A stretch of DNA of 64,000 nt from Nectonema munidae (Eukaryota; Nematomorpha; Nectonematoida; Nectonematidae). A program made the translations under genes and the position numbers. Below, in pieces: positions 1 through 12,239 of the stretch (its first letter is position 1; each line of letters begins with the position of its first letter). The stretch lies in contig JAUIRK010001037.1 of assembly GCA_030549495.1 (NCBI GenBank), positions 62,001 through 126,000 of the forward strand, given 5' to 3'. The notes below the pieces were generated by a model. It worked only from the letters and a program-made list of their open reading frames with translations, had not been told where the DNA came from and searched no databases.

Positions 1-1400
1 TTCTTGCATCTGAGCTCGTTTTAGGAAAAGATTGTTCAAAAAAGCTTCCTCATATTTCTTTGTCTCACAATTTTTTGAGGAAAATCAACTTTCATGGGAT
101 TCACTTGCAGGCGTGTGTACTGAAGGAGCTCCAGCTATGTTTGGCTCTCAGCCTGGTTTCACTGCTATGTTAAGAGAAAAGAATACAGATATTTCAAGTA
201 CACACTGTATAATTCATCGTGGAGCTTTAGCATCTCCAGCCTTGCCTTCAGAATTAAATGACGTTTCAAATTTAGCCATCAATATTGTCAACTTTATTAA
301 AAGAGAAGCCTTGAATTGTCGTCTCTTCAAGCTTTTGTGCGAAGATATGGAATGAGAGACCCGTGCCTTGCTTTTTTACACGAAAACACGTTGGTTATCG
401 AAAGAGAACATGCTTGCGAGGCTTTATGATTTACGTAAGGAGGTAGAATTTTTTTTAAATATACACAAAAGAAAAAATATCTTTATCTAGGATTTAAATC
501 ATATGCTTTTCAACTTTCTTTGGCTTAACTTGTGGATGTTTTTGAAGCTTTAAATACTCTTAATCTTAAACTACAAGGGAAAAACATCAACATGTTGGCT
601 CACCAAGATGCAATTCGAACGTCCATGGCCAAACTTGATCTCAGGACATCTCGGATTCAGAAAGCGAATGCATTGAACTTTAGTAACTTGGAATTGGCTC
701 CGAATTAAAATGTTTTAAATTGTGATTTGAAAAAATAAATATCCACACATTTAGAAAATTTGAAAGAAGAATTTATTAGATATTTCCCGGATGTAGACAA
801 AAATCGTCAAGACTGGAAATTTATAATAAATCCCTTCCAATCTGAAATTTAAAATGTTCCAGATGACGCCATTTTCTTGAATTAAAATTTAATCCTAACG
901 CTGAAAATACCTTTAAAAACTGGATCTTGAAGCTTTCTGGATAAAATATCATCCAATCTACCCCAAACTTGCCAGAAAAGCTCTCAAGGTTTTGGTCCTC
1001 TTCGGATCTACTTATCTTTGTAAAGCTGCGTTTTCGGCTTTATTTTCAATTAAAACAAAATAAAGAAACATACTCAAAATAGAAGATGATTTACGCTGCG
1101 CGATTTCTTGCACTGAACTGCGTATTCAAAAAATAGTGGCAAAAAACAATGTCAAAAATCGCACTAATAAAAATTGTAATTTTTTTTCAACTAAGGTTTA
1201 AAAAGGGAGAAACTATAGAGTTTTGGAAGAATGAATATAGTAAAATTTAAAGCACAATAAAATATTTGATGTTCAGTATCGATGAGATCAAATTGATTCT
1301 TTGATAATTATATGGGGGTATGATTTCAATCGGTAAAGGGGGCGACAAAAATAAAAAAAAGTTTAAAGGGGGCGTTGGGAAAAAAGGTTGAGAAACACTG
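1..1400 (+). mobile_element. hAT transposon (ZBED5-like), 3' part, decayed
   Basis: Transposase relic cut by the window edge. The longest open piece (32-355) carries GVCTEGAPAM and THCIIHRGAL, the catalytic-core surroundings of ZBED5/GTF2IRD2-type hAT proteins. Later frames give LARLYDLRKEVEFFL (about 405-450), LNLKLQGKNINMLAHQDA (about 560-615) and the C-terminal dimerisation block around STYLCKAAFSALFSIKTK (about 1008-1062), so the protein order is intact over about 1.2 kb. Stops and frameshifts occur after residue 107 of the first piece and repeatedly in the C-terminal half. The element ends with GGTTGAGAAACACTG at 1386-1400, the usual hAT right terminus; the left end lies outside the window. 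It probably sits in an intron of the thioesterase gene. Confidence 0.8.
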
Positions 1401-2292
<892 letters not shown>

Positions 2293-2484
2293 TCAAATCT
2301 TTAATTCGATACGAATGAATAAAATATATATCTACATTTATTAACTAAGAATTCTTGGCCTACTTTAACATTCGATGTGATGTTGTAAGTAGTGAAATAA
2401 GTTTTTATTAATTTGTGAATGTTACATTTCCAGAAAGTTTGCTAACATTTTTTAAATCATATTTTTTTCTTTTGTGTTGGGCAT

Positions 2485-3010
2485 TGCGTTCATCTCGCCG
2501 TAAATCTTTCTTCATTTTGGTCACTAACATCTGAAGCATTTAATGGAAAAATATCAAAGTGGGAATGCAAAAAACATATTGCATCCAAGCATATGACAGG
2601 ATTTAATTAAATCATTTACAAAAGTTTCCCAATTTTCATACTTCTGTTTGCCAAGTATTTCTTTGCAAACAACTTTAAAACTTTGCCAAGCTTTTAATTC
2701 TAATTCATTCATTAGGAATTCAAAATCGTCATTAAAATAGAGCTTCCGTATTTAAGGCCCAATAAAAGTTTCTTCCTTTATTTTTGGATCACTCAATTTA
2801 GGAAACTTTTTTTCTAGAAATCTTTATGGTATTCTATTAGACAATTATTTGGAGACGATCCACCTTCTTCTTCGTTGCAAATTCACAAAATAACAAGTAT
2901 TCATTGTTTTCAGTATGGTATGAAAAATCTGAATCACAGCGAAAGAAGTTACACTTTGATTCCTCCAAAAAGGAGGATTTTGGATTGCGCTTATTGATGT
3001 GTTCACTGAA
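2485..3010 (-). pseudogene. Decayed copy of a repeat-family gene (GCNMS / IRKL family)
   Basis: Minus-strand reading gives LSDPKIKEETFIGP, IRKL, then DDFEFLMNELELKAWQSFK, VVCKEILGKQKYENWETF and VNDLIKSCHMLGCNM in nearly one frame (about 2560-2800), interrupted by stops. I recall this block from a high-copy uncharacterised protein family of arthropods and cnidarians that continues with a conserved SHLDFFP and SDEHGERFHQD region. Weak traces of that continuation occur down to 2485. Its N-terminus (APDTFCYVC) appears separately at 54.6-54.8 kb. The biochemical function is unknown; high copy number suggests a mobile or hitch-hiking origin. It lies in an intron of the thioesterase gene. Confidence 0.6.
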
Positions 3011-3235
3011 AAAAGTGAGAAGACAAATAGATGCGTTTTAAAAAAAATTTCTCAATAATTAACCTCATGAATTTGTATTTTTTTTCATTAAAAACCACTC
3101 TCCTACAATAACGTAAATTTATTTGTAGATTTTTATAAAATAATTTTAGTTTTCTGTTCTCACACATACACATTGAAGAAATATTTTTCCTGTATGAGTC
3201 TCTCTATTATGTAATGAAATACCTGTAGGGTTGAC

Positions 3236-3480
3236 GTAGTATACAGGTTGGAGATGAATCATCGTAGTATACAGGTTGGACATGAATCATCACGGTATAC
3301 AGGTTGGAGATGAACCATCGTAGTACACAGGTAATAACTTATGTAGCATCGTCTCCCCAAATGAGGTATATCAAATTTTACATCTAGCAAAATGTGAACA
3401 GAAAGTTGAACATTGTCCCCTAGTCATTTGTACATATACAGGTTGGAGATGAATCATCGTAGAATACAGGTTGGAGATAT
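3236..3480. repeat. 28-bp minisatellite in two clusters
   Basis: The core TACAGGTTGGAGATGAATCA recurs at a 28-bp spacing, about three and a half copies at 3236-3332 and one and a half at 3434-3480. About 100 bp of unrelated sequence separates the clusters. Confidence 0.85.
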
Positions 3481-3920
3481 ATATATATTTTTTTTATATT
3501 ATATACTAATATCTTTTCCGTTTTATTTTATTTTGTATAATTAATTAAAGATAATTTAATTCTTATTTTTAACATTCCTTGTATAAATAAAAGTTTAAGT
3601 TATTTTTTATTATAAAAAAAGTGATTCCAACAAAGGCGTTATTCAAAGGTCTTCTGAAATTTTGAGCGACATTCAAGTTTTTTCAATCAAAAACTTTAAA
3701 AACACTTTTTGTTTCAATTTTAAAGATAATAAAAGTATGAAATTAGCTTCCAAAAAATGAATTCAAAGTAAGTCCTGTTTTCCCAAATTTAGTTTAAAAT
3801 TGTCCCAAGACATTTCTGAACAAGAAGCTTTGACTTAGATTTTTCTGAAAAACCCTGGAATAAAAAACATGGTAGACAAAGGCGAAATATTTAAACTTCT
3901 TTTTTTAAGTACTTCGAAAA

Positions 3921-4497
3921 GAAGAAATCGTAAGTCTCTTATTTTGGCTGTTTCTCCTAAGATTTACAAATGGTTATCTGATAATGACTTTAATTTCCCT
4001 TGACATCGATTCATAGATTGTACCCTTTTTTTAGGTACAAACACTGATACAACTGTTGTTTGTTAGGCCTCAAAGCGTCACAATGTAAGCGTCGTTCCGT
4101 TTGCAGATTCTGTTCAGTCGCATAATGGTAATATCTATTCTAAAAAATAGTGATAGTCCTACTTGTGTAACCTGCACATCCCATGGTTTTGAATCTGTCA
4201 AGCATTCAGCGTTAGATTTCAAGTGTCCTTTTGTGCAAAAGGAAATTAACAAGGTTAAACTTAATACCGAATTTTGTATCTCTTGGATTTAATGTAGTTA
4301 ATCTTAATATCCAATCATTAAGTAGTAAGTTTGAGGTTTTGTCAAATTTCCTCGACTCTATTTACCGTATGTACAATTCAATTATAGATGTATTGTGTCT
4401 TCAGGAAAGTTGGAATGTGCAATCGATTTACTTTAATATTCCGATTTATCATTATCTAGAATATTTTAGTGGTTTATGGTTCTTTATTAATAACTAG
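3921..4497 (+). mobile_element. LINE A, 5' part (ORF1 end and endonuclease start)
   Basis: APE-type non-LTR element. Frames read SLILAVSPKIYKWLSDNDF and, after breaks, PTCVTCTSHGFESVKHSALD, a cysteine/histidine-rich ORF1 end of the zinc-knuckle kind used by Jockey/CR1-like LINEs. The open piece 4231-4497 then starts the endonuclease: VVNLNIQSLSSKFEVLSNFL and IIDVLCLQESW. It stops being LINE-like at about 4497, and the endonuclease resumes at about 7033 with roughly 30 residues missing, so I read both halves as one copy interrupted by about 2.5 kb. Clade assignment is tentative. Confidence 0.7.
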
Positions 4498-4535
4498 GAT
4501 AAGCCTGTTTGTCTCTCGCTTCGCTCGAGACGTAG

Positions 4536-5050
4536 TATTCTAGGTCCAGTTAAAGATCATTGGTACCGTTAATCTAGGTCCTTCTGATTCTAGGCCCTGT
4601 GAAAGATCCTTGGTACCCCCGTGATTCTAGTTCCTGTTAAAGATCATTGGTTGATTCTAGGTCATGTTAAAGATCATTGGTACCACCGTGATTCTAGGTC
4701 CTGTTAAAAATCATCAGTCCTTTAATCTAGGTCCTGTTAAAGATAATTGGTACCCCCGTGATTCTAGGTCCTGTGAAAGATAATTGGTACCCCAGTGATT
4801 CTAGGTCCTGTGAAGGATCATTGGTATCCCCGTGAGGTCCTCTGAATGATCAAGTACCCCCATGATTTTAGGTCTTCTCAAAGATCATCGGTACGGGGAT
4901 TATAGATCCCCTCAAGGAACCGGTAAATATCATTAGTACACATAAAGATCATTTGTACCCCCGTAAATATCATTGGTACCTCTAATAATCGTTTATATCC
5001 CCGAAAAAGATCCTTAGTACACGTAAAGATCATTGATACTAACAAAGATC
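4536..5050. repeat. Degenerate 36-bp tandem array
   Basis: About ten imperfect units built on ATTCTAGGTCCTGTTAAAGA followed by TCATTGGTACCCCCGTG. Beyond about 4900 the units shorten to copies of AAGATCATTGGTACCCC. It lies exactly where LINE A is interrupted. A CG-containing palindromic stretch (CTTCGCTCGAG, 4518-4528) sits at the left border. Confidence 0.85.
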
Positions 5051-7032
5051 AAAGATAAGAAATTTAGTATTAGATTATCATTAAAAATAAATTAAAAGAA
5101 ATAATATTAAAAAAGGGGGATTATAATAATTTCCTATATAGAATCTAGAAAATCTTTAATTATTATTTTGAAATAATATTAAATTATCATTAAGAATACA
5201 TTAAAGCAGTATATATAAATTAAATTCGTACTAAATCATCTTAAAATATCTTAAAGTAATAGAGTAAAAATAAAATTTATAAACTAAATAATTTAGATTA
5301 AAGAAATCTACTATTGAAAAATAAAATTTATAAACTAAATAATTTAGATTTTAAAGAAATATATAAAACTTTAGTTATTTAAAAATTATCAATAGTAGGT
5401 ATCAATTTATAGGAATCTAAAATACAAAATTTATAAATTAAGAAAACTTTAATAAAGAATCTGGTTTTATTAAAAATATGGATTTGAAATAGTAACATAC
5501 AAATTTATTATCTTTCTTGAGAAGAATGAATAAACACATCAGCCAATAATTGAATTGGATATATTTAGAATGTAAAATGTTTTTGATGCAAATGAATTTT
5601 TTTGATTGGTTAAAATAAGTACATTATGCACGTATATACAAAATATACAAATATATATGAAAATTTTTTGAATACAAATATTTACGGTAAAATAAAGTTA
5701 ATATTGTTATTCAAAATGATAATAGGATTCTAAAAATATATAAAACATGCTTTTTTGTTTAAAATATATGTGAAGTCATAATTTTGAGGGCGTTTTGAAA
5801 GGACATGAAAAATCGAAAATTTAAAAAATAAAAATTTAAAAGGGTATTCTGATAGAGTTTGATACGCTGATTCCACATATGTAATTTATTTGAAATGAAT
5901 CAAATGATTTTTTAATTTTTTTTTAGGTCAAAGTAGGAATTTTTGTCATTTTTTTCAAGTTCAAGGGCTGAAAAAAGACTAAAAAAATTAATTTAAAATA
6001 TTTTACATTTTCGTAATCAGTATAAAATTTCCATTAAAATGCTCCATTAAAATTAAAAATTGGATAAGTTTGGATTTACAATTTTTTTAAAAAATGAAAA
6101 AAATATTTTCCAATTTTTTCACCGTAGTATGATTAAATAATAAGTTTATTTTATGAATATGCAAAAAAATGGAAAAAAATATTTAATTTTTTATTTTACA
6201 CGCTAAAATATAGTGAAAATAGTAAGCGTGTGCATATTGTTCAAGGGCTTATAAAAAAAAGAATTTTAATTTCTATAAAAACCAAAAATAATTGAAAAAT
6301 GTAGGTAAAAGGATGCTCTTTAAGATAGGCATCGTTTAAAATGTTTTCAAAAAAATTTCTCGTATAAACTTTTCTTTTAAAGTCAAAAATTTGAAAATTT
6401 TGACACAAAATGTTTTAAAAAATTGTTAAAATCAAAAAAAAAATATATCAAAAATAAATATTTTTCAAAATTTTAAAATTCTAAAATAAATTTTAAGCGA
6501 TTTTAAATAAGATGATGTAAAAATTAGAAAAAAATAATTTTCTTTTGATGTAAAATTTTTGAATCAAAAATGTCAACTTTTTGAAAATTCAAACCTTTTT
6601 TTATAAAAAAATAAATTTTTTATTCCAATTTTTTTTCCACAAGATCATTTATTTATAAAAGTACTTTAACTCACTTGAATTTTTTTCAAAATTATTGAAA
6701 CATCTCGCGGGAACTGAAAAAGTGAGAAAATTTAGAGTTCAGGTGCGGGTCAATGAACCCACTCTCAGGTCATTTCACTCATACCACGTGATAGCGCTAC
6801 CGAAATGAGGCAGGCTAACATTTTATAGCTTGCAAAAATCTTTTTTAATCTAATAGTAATTTGACTTTGAATGGAAAAAGTAAAAGAAAATCGGTTCGCC
6901 AAATCGTGAAATATATATACCTACAATGTCCTACATATATATAATAAGATTCGCTTGAAATTATTATATATTAGAAGACAAATTTAAGTATAAAGTCACC
7001 AGGAATTTTTCGTTGAAGATGTTTTTGAGGAT
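5051..7032. other. AT-rich insert inside LINE A, no gene
   Basis: Very AT-rich DNA with short direct repeats (for example a block starting AAAATTTATAAACTAAATAA at about 5270 that recurs at about 5321). No coding or terminal-repeat signal was recognised. It belongs to the roughly 2.5-kb insert, or insert plus expanded repeat, splitting LINE A. Confidence 0.5.
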
Positions 7033-9623
7033 ATGGAGATAGAAAATAAAAATAGAAACATAACAAATATGAGTTTGGGCTCCAATTTAGTTTCAAATAT
7101 AGAAAGTTTCTTCTCTTATCTAGGTTCTCTTTTTCGTGATTGTGATAATGACTTCAAATTTTACTTGGGGTATTTCAATCTTGACCTTTCAAAAGAAAAA
7201 AATTATATTCTTAGTTTTATAAATAGTATACACTCGAATAGTTTTAAGTTAAATTCAATTACACTTCCTGCTTCAGATAACTTTCTTGTCCCTTACTCTA
7301 CTTCAAATTTCAAATCAACGGTGTTTGAAACAACTATTTCTGGCGACTTTCAAATTGGTCTGTCACTTGATTGGAATGTATGTAATGCTAAAGTTAATTA
7401 TGCAAAAACTTGCTTTTTCTTAAATGATAGATTCTTTATTGATAATTGTACTGAGTTTGATTGGAAATCCATTCTAGAGTGCACTAATGATAGCCCTGAG
7501 TCAATGAATTCATTCCTTCTAATCTATCATCTATTATTTCCCTAGCCAGGAAAGAGTAACATAAACACAAAAAGTAGGTATAATGTGAAACATAAAAGTT
7601 GGATGACTTCTGAACTTTGAGTCTAATTGAAACACGTAATAAATTATACAAAAATTTGTATCATGCACCTTCATTAGATTGCGTAAGTATATAAAGAATA
7701 AAATATCTTTTTAAAGAAAGAGTATTATAGTGACTATTTCACCCAGACTAAAAATGGGTTGGTCTTTGATTAAACCTAAAAATCAAGTTTGTAAAGTAGT
7801 AGAAATAAATGGGAAAAGTATATCTGATCAACAAATCATTTCTGACAAATTGAACACTTCTTTTATTATGGCTTCTGCCCCTGACTTTTATACTTTTGAT
7901 GTTAAAGATTCATATTGTCAAAGTAACCTTATTTCTTTGAGCTTTTTAGAGCCAAGTGATGTTGAAAATGCGATCAATGACCTCAAATCATCTAAGTCTA
8001 CTGATGCGTATGGCATTAGCATATATATCATCTGAAACTATCAAATAGTTTCTCCAATTTTAGTTTATTGTTTCAACAAATGTATCAAGCATTCTCCCCC
8101 CCCCCCCCATTTCTGAAGATAAACAAGCGTATACCAGTACTTAAAAATTTCTCCAACCCCGATATTAGCAATTTTAGACCTATTTCCATAATTCTCAGGG
8201 TTGCTAAAATCTTCGAAAAAGTCATTCAATCTCAAATAGTTTCTTTCCTTGAAAATAATAATCTTTTATCAAATGCTCAGTTTGCATATCGTAAAGGTTT
8301 GTCTACTTACAGTCACTTCCTTGAAATAGCTATATCATAACAAAAACTTGATGTTGGAGCTATTTTTTTGGATTTATCAAAAGCTTTCGACTCGATTGTT
8401 CATCGGATATTATTACACAAATTAAGTAATCTTGGCTTTGATAAGCATACTCTCCAATTTTTCACTTCTTATTTTGAAAGTAGAGAATTTGTTTAGGAAA
8501 CAAGAGATTGAAAACATGTTCTTTGACAAGAGGGGTCGTCCCTTATAGATCTATTTTAGGTCCTGTATTGTTTTGTATTTATATGAATGATTTGAACAAA
8601 GTATCTAACTTTTTCATCGATGCAGATGATGTTACCCTTGTTTTTCCCTATAGTGTTGATGATCAATCGTCATTCATTTAAAACTATTCTAATGTACAGA
8701 ATTGGTTCAAAAACAACAGCTTAACACTGAACGTCTCAAAATTGAAACCATGAACATATCTAGACAAAAGCGCGTTGTTAGAAAGATTCTCATTGATGTA
8801 AATTTGAATGTGTATCTGTTTAATCCTCTGGGCTTAATTATTATTATTGATGAAAAATTAACTTTCCAAAGCCATATAAACTTTCGTGCAATAAAACTTG
8901 GTAAAGTTATGGCATTCTCAAACATGTAAAAAATACTTCCCTACTAGAATTAATATTATTTCGCTCAAAACTCTTTTCATCCCTCATATGTGTTATAGTT
9001 TGAACACTTATATAAGAAAGCTATCAGAATCGCATTCGAAACAAAGTTTTACTCACACCGATCCTCTCTACCTTCAATTTGATTTAATAAAGTTAAAAGA
9101 CTTGTACCATCAAAAAGTTTGGCATTTTTCTTCTCCAAAATCGTGATGCACCCAATACTTTATTCCAAAATTGATCTCTTATAAAACAAAAAGCTGTAAC
9201 TCATTTAGAACTCCTAAAACTCTGAATCAAAACTCAACTCTTTCTCAAAACTTTGGATGCGAGGGAAAGTAATTGAATTCCACGAATCCTATAAACACCC
9301 ACTAGGTGAGTGCTGCTCTTCCATTAAAAAGTTAACGAATTTGTTGAAACTCCACTTCATTTCAAAATGCAATCCTTCATAGACCTGTGCTGATCCTTCT
9401 TGTTTTTCGTGCTCACTCATGCTTTCTTATTTCCTTCTTTCAATTGGTGAAGATTCCTTTTAGCAGTTTCTCTATTCTTTTGGAATTGCGCTACTTTCCA
9501 CTTCTTTCTTCTCTTTTTTGACTATTTTTACATGTGAATCATTTTTTACATGATTGAATACATGTATCACTTTTTTTGTTTCATCATTCTTTCGCATAAT
9601 AATACATTTTACTTTACTTTACT
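7033..9623 (+). mobile_element. LINE A, 3' part (endonuclease end, reverse transcriptase, tail)
   Basis: Open piece 7033-7545 carries SNIESFFSYLGSLF and FKFYLGYFNLDLSKEKNYIL, the C-terminal half of an APE endonuclease. Pre-RT sequence (7730-8035) is followed by fingers motif NFRPISIILRVAKIFEK (8170 region), palm motif IFLDLSKAFDSIVH (8361-8400) and, after breaks, the active-site region FFIDADDVTLVFP (about 8612-8650), where the usual Tyr of YADD is Asp. The thumb region runs to about 9146. The copy ends at (TTTAC)n, about 9607-9625, a microsatellite tail typical of this LINE group. At least six stops or frameshifts make it inactive. Confidence 0.8.
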
Positions 9624-10189
9624 TAAATATTTCTTTTATTCTAGAAATATAGCAACTTTATCTTTAGATATTCGTGTTATTCAATTTTTAGTTTTTTATC
9701 ACGATTTCTTAGAATAGTTGGAAATGATTTTATACTTTGCTTAAAATTTTTGTTAATAAAACTTAGTACAAATAATTTCATTCTCATGTCATTTTTAGCG
9801 TATAACCTAGGGTTTGGAGTAGCTAATTTATATAAATTTAAAGTTTGTAGAATATTTCTTGCAAAAATTTAAAACCTCAATTTCTATTTAAAATGGCTAA
9901 ATTTAAATTCACGGATACATACCTGTCAATTCGTAGACCATTATCCTAAATAAATTTTCAAACAATTTACTTTACTGACTGAATATATGTGTAGGTAGAA
10001 TATGAAGATTATAAAGATGATTCTTTGTTTTTCTGTGTTACTAATCAAGCTTGGTAACATTTCGTTTTTAAAAATTTTAATTTTAAGCAACAATGCATTT
10101 CAGTACAGAGTAATCAATCCACCTAACCAATTCATTTGATATGAACGAGGCTTGTTGAGAATTAGTGAGATGAGAGGCTGAGAAATATC
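9624..10189. other. No gene recognised
   Basis: AT-rich, with stops in all frames and no repeat structure that I can define. Confidence 0.4.
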
Positions 10190-10266
10190 TTTTAGCTCCT
10201 AATCAATATTGGATCGGATAGTGGGGTTGTCGAATAATCTGCTTCCGGATAAATGAGGTCTGACTG
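10190..10266. mobile_element. Tigger/pogo terminal fragment
   Basis: Read on the minus strand, 10266 backwards gives CAGTCAGACCTCATTTATCC then GGAAGCAGATTATTCGACAACCCC, the typical CAGTC-AACCTC terminus of Tigger elements. It is followed outside by TA (10267-10268). No partner end was found within 600 bp, so this is a solo end or a heavily deleted copy. Confidence 0.55.
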
Positions 10267-10489
10267 TATCACCAATGAATCCTCTAATACAACCCTTTCC
10301 ATACGATCTTTAGAAGACATGTTTAACCTTCGAACAGCAAATATAAAATCGGTTCAACCAAAAATTCAGCTCCCTAAAGGTTCACAAAAGAGATCATTTT
10401 TAGTCATGGTATAAAACTTTCACTTGGTTAGATTATAGCATATCTAATAGACTATACACTCAGGTAGATTGTGACCATCCGTAAAATAA

Positions 10490-12142
10490 ATCAACATATA
10501 AACTACTGTACTAAAAATCGACACTATTGTTTATTCAAAAATTGTCTGTACAATTCAAATTTCAATGGGATGGATGGCATCTACTTTGTCTAAATTTGGC
10601 TGTTTTGGCCAATGCAACTTTTATATCATTACTTACTTCCTATCTGTTTCGGGATTTAGTTTCAATGGCAAGTAGCAGCCCACACTCATATGTAGTGGCA
10701 AACCGAATCAGAGCTTTCAGAGCAATATTTGGAAGCATAGGACTCCCCCATTTCAATCGAAAATCGTCATGAGATATTTCATAAAAACATGTTTTGCACC
10801 TCCTCAATAATTAACCAAATCAATAAACTGTTCTTAAATCAACAGGTTTTTGATAAATTGACAGTATTTTTCCCTTTTTTAGATTAAGAAAATAAGGAGA
10901 AGTTTCTTGGTATGCTATACGGTGTTTTATGGCCTCCAGGACATTTTTATTTATGATAATCTTATTTTCATTAACAAATATGTTTGTAAATTGAGCAAAA
11001 TTTTTCTTGTCAAAGAATGCAACTATTCCAGCTTCATTTCAAAAGCTCTCATTTTTTTATTACAATGGAGTACTCTGATCTCTTTTCCTTGCAGCGCAAG
11101 ATTAAAGGAATTTATATATTAAACATGTTCACTAAAAATGATAGAAAAATACGAAAAAAAACATCAGAAAATTCTACATGCATGTCTGTTTGCCTTCCAG
11201 AAATTGCTGGATTTCTTCCCATAGTATCGTTTCGAAACTTTTCTTTGGAAAGCCTTCTCACGTTTAAGAGCAGCAAGAGTTTTTTGAAATCAATTTCTTT
11301 GCATAAATCTGATCACACAAAAAAGTTTAAGACATTTGCTTTAATTAAATACGCCATTTTAATGACTTGGAACATGTTTCAACCCATCAGATATGGTTTT
11401 CATTATTAAGGCTTAGCGATGAATAGTGCACTGGGTACCAATTACATCTGGAGATTTTTCCTAGAGCACGGTCAGTACAAACTCCAAGTGCTCTGGCTTA
11501 ATACCATGTGTTGTAAAAGACTGTCCACATCTTGTCAGATATTTCTCTTGCAGTTGTTTTACTCCAAGAGTTTCGCAAAACAAAAACTTTCTACCAGTTG
11601 CTTGTCATATACATATTTTACGTAAACGCAAGGCTGAGCCAAGTTGCACACTCCGTCGTTACATCAAAATGATTGTAAAAAAAATAAAATGGAAATGCGA
11701 ATTAATAAAACCACATCTGACATGTCAACAGAAATCCCTCCTATTAGCCTTCTAACGGTATCGTTTGACATGAAGATGCGCTTAACTTTACAAGTTCAGA
11801 ATTTCTTAGCACATTCAATATATCTTTGCAGCAGGCTAATATCAACAGTTCTCCTATGTTGTGGGACTTTTTGACAACAGTTATTTTTTTAAAACTTTAT
11901 AGAAGGCTTTCAAACAACACTTAATTTTTTGAAAAACACTAATATGTTATCAAACGTGAATTTTTTCAATCGTTCAACTTGATGTTTTAAATAGTAAATA
12001 GTTTTGTTTACTGAACTCGAGCTTACGGTCCAAGTATAATGCCGGGTAATAATACGGGTGTGTTCATTTCACTGATATTCTTTTATAATAAATTTTAAAA
12101 ATTATAAAAAACAAGTTCGCCCCTTAAAATTTTGAGGATGTG
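10490..12142 (-). mobile_element. hAT transposon (ZBED5-like), copy A
   Basis: Minus-strand transposase relic. From the 5' side it has a terminus at about 12142 (GCACATCCTCAAAATTTTAA), then at about 11620-11150 heavily broken coding sequence: LVESFCFAKLLE, LGVCTDRA, IKANVLN and GRRKSSNFWKANRHACRIF-like frames. C-terminal sequence (about 10770-10650) gives ALKALIRFATTYECG in mixed frames, the hAT dimerisation block. The nucleotide sequence is clearly homologous to the shorter copy at 31.3-32.5 kb. Large plus-strand open frames here (10527-10772, 11017-11409) are antisense shadows. Its 5' end is only about 26 bp inside the intron that follows the exon at 12169-12239. Confidence 0.65.
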
Positions 12143-12168
12143 CTATATATATTATATTGAATAGTTAC

Positions 12169-12239
12169 CTTTTTTTGAGGCCTCCTTGATTCCAGGCTCA
12201 TCTTCTCGTGATCTTGGAGATAAGCCATATATGTCAAAC
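12169..12239 (-). CDS. Acyl-protein thioesterase, exon with GLSP motif
   Basis: 71-bp exon: one base completing a Trp codon, 23 codons reading FDIYGLSPRSREDEPGIK then EASKK, and one base of a Val codon. In APT1/APT2 the matching segment is WFD-x-GLSP followed by an acidic stretch and a GIK-x-AAE helix. The acceptor is TGTTAATTTAG and the donor G/GTAACT. The phase agrees with the exon at 24171-24212 (which ends TG) and with the exon ending near 2171 (which begins TT). GC content is well above the flanks. A second open frame in the exon does not match the family. Confidence 0.82.

Noticed and set aside
3236-5050. Direct-repeat arrays that could be mistaken for CRISPR
   Set aside because: The units are contiguous, without unique spacers of constant length, in an intron-bearing eukaryotic sequence.
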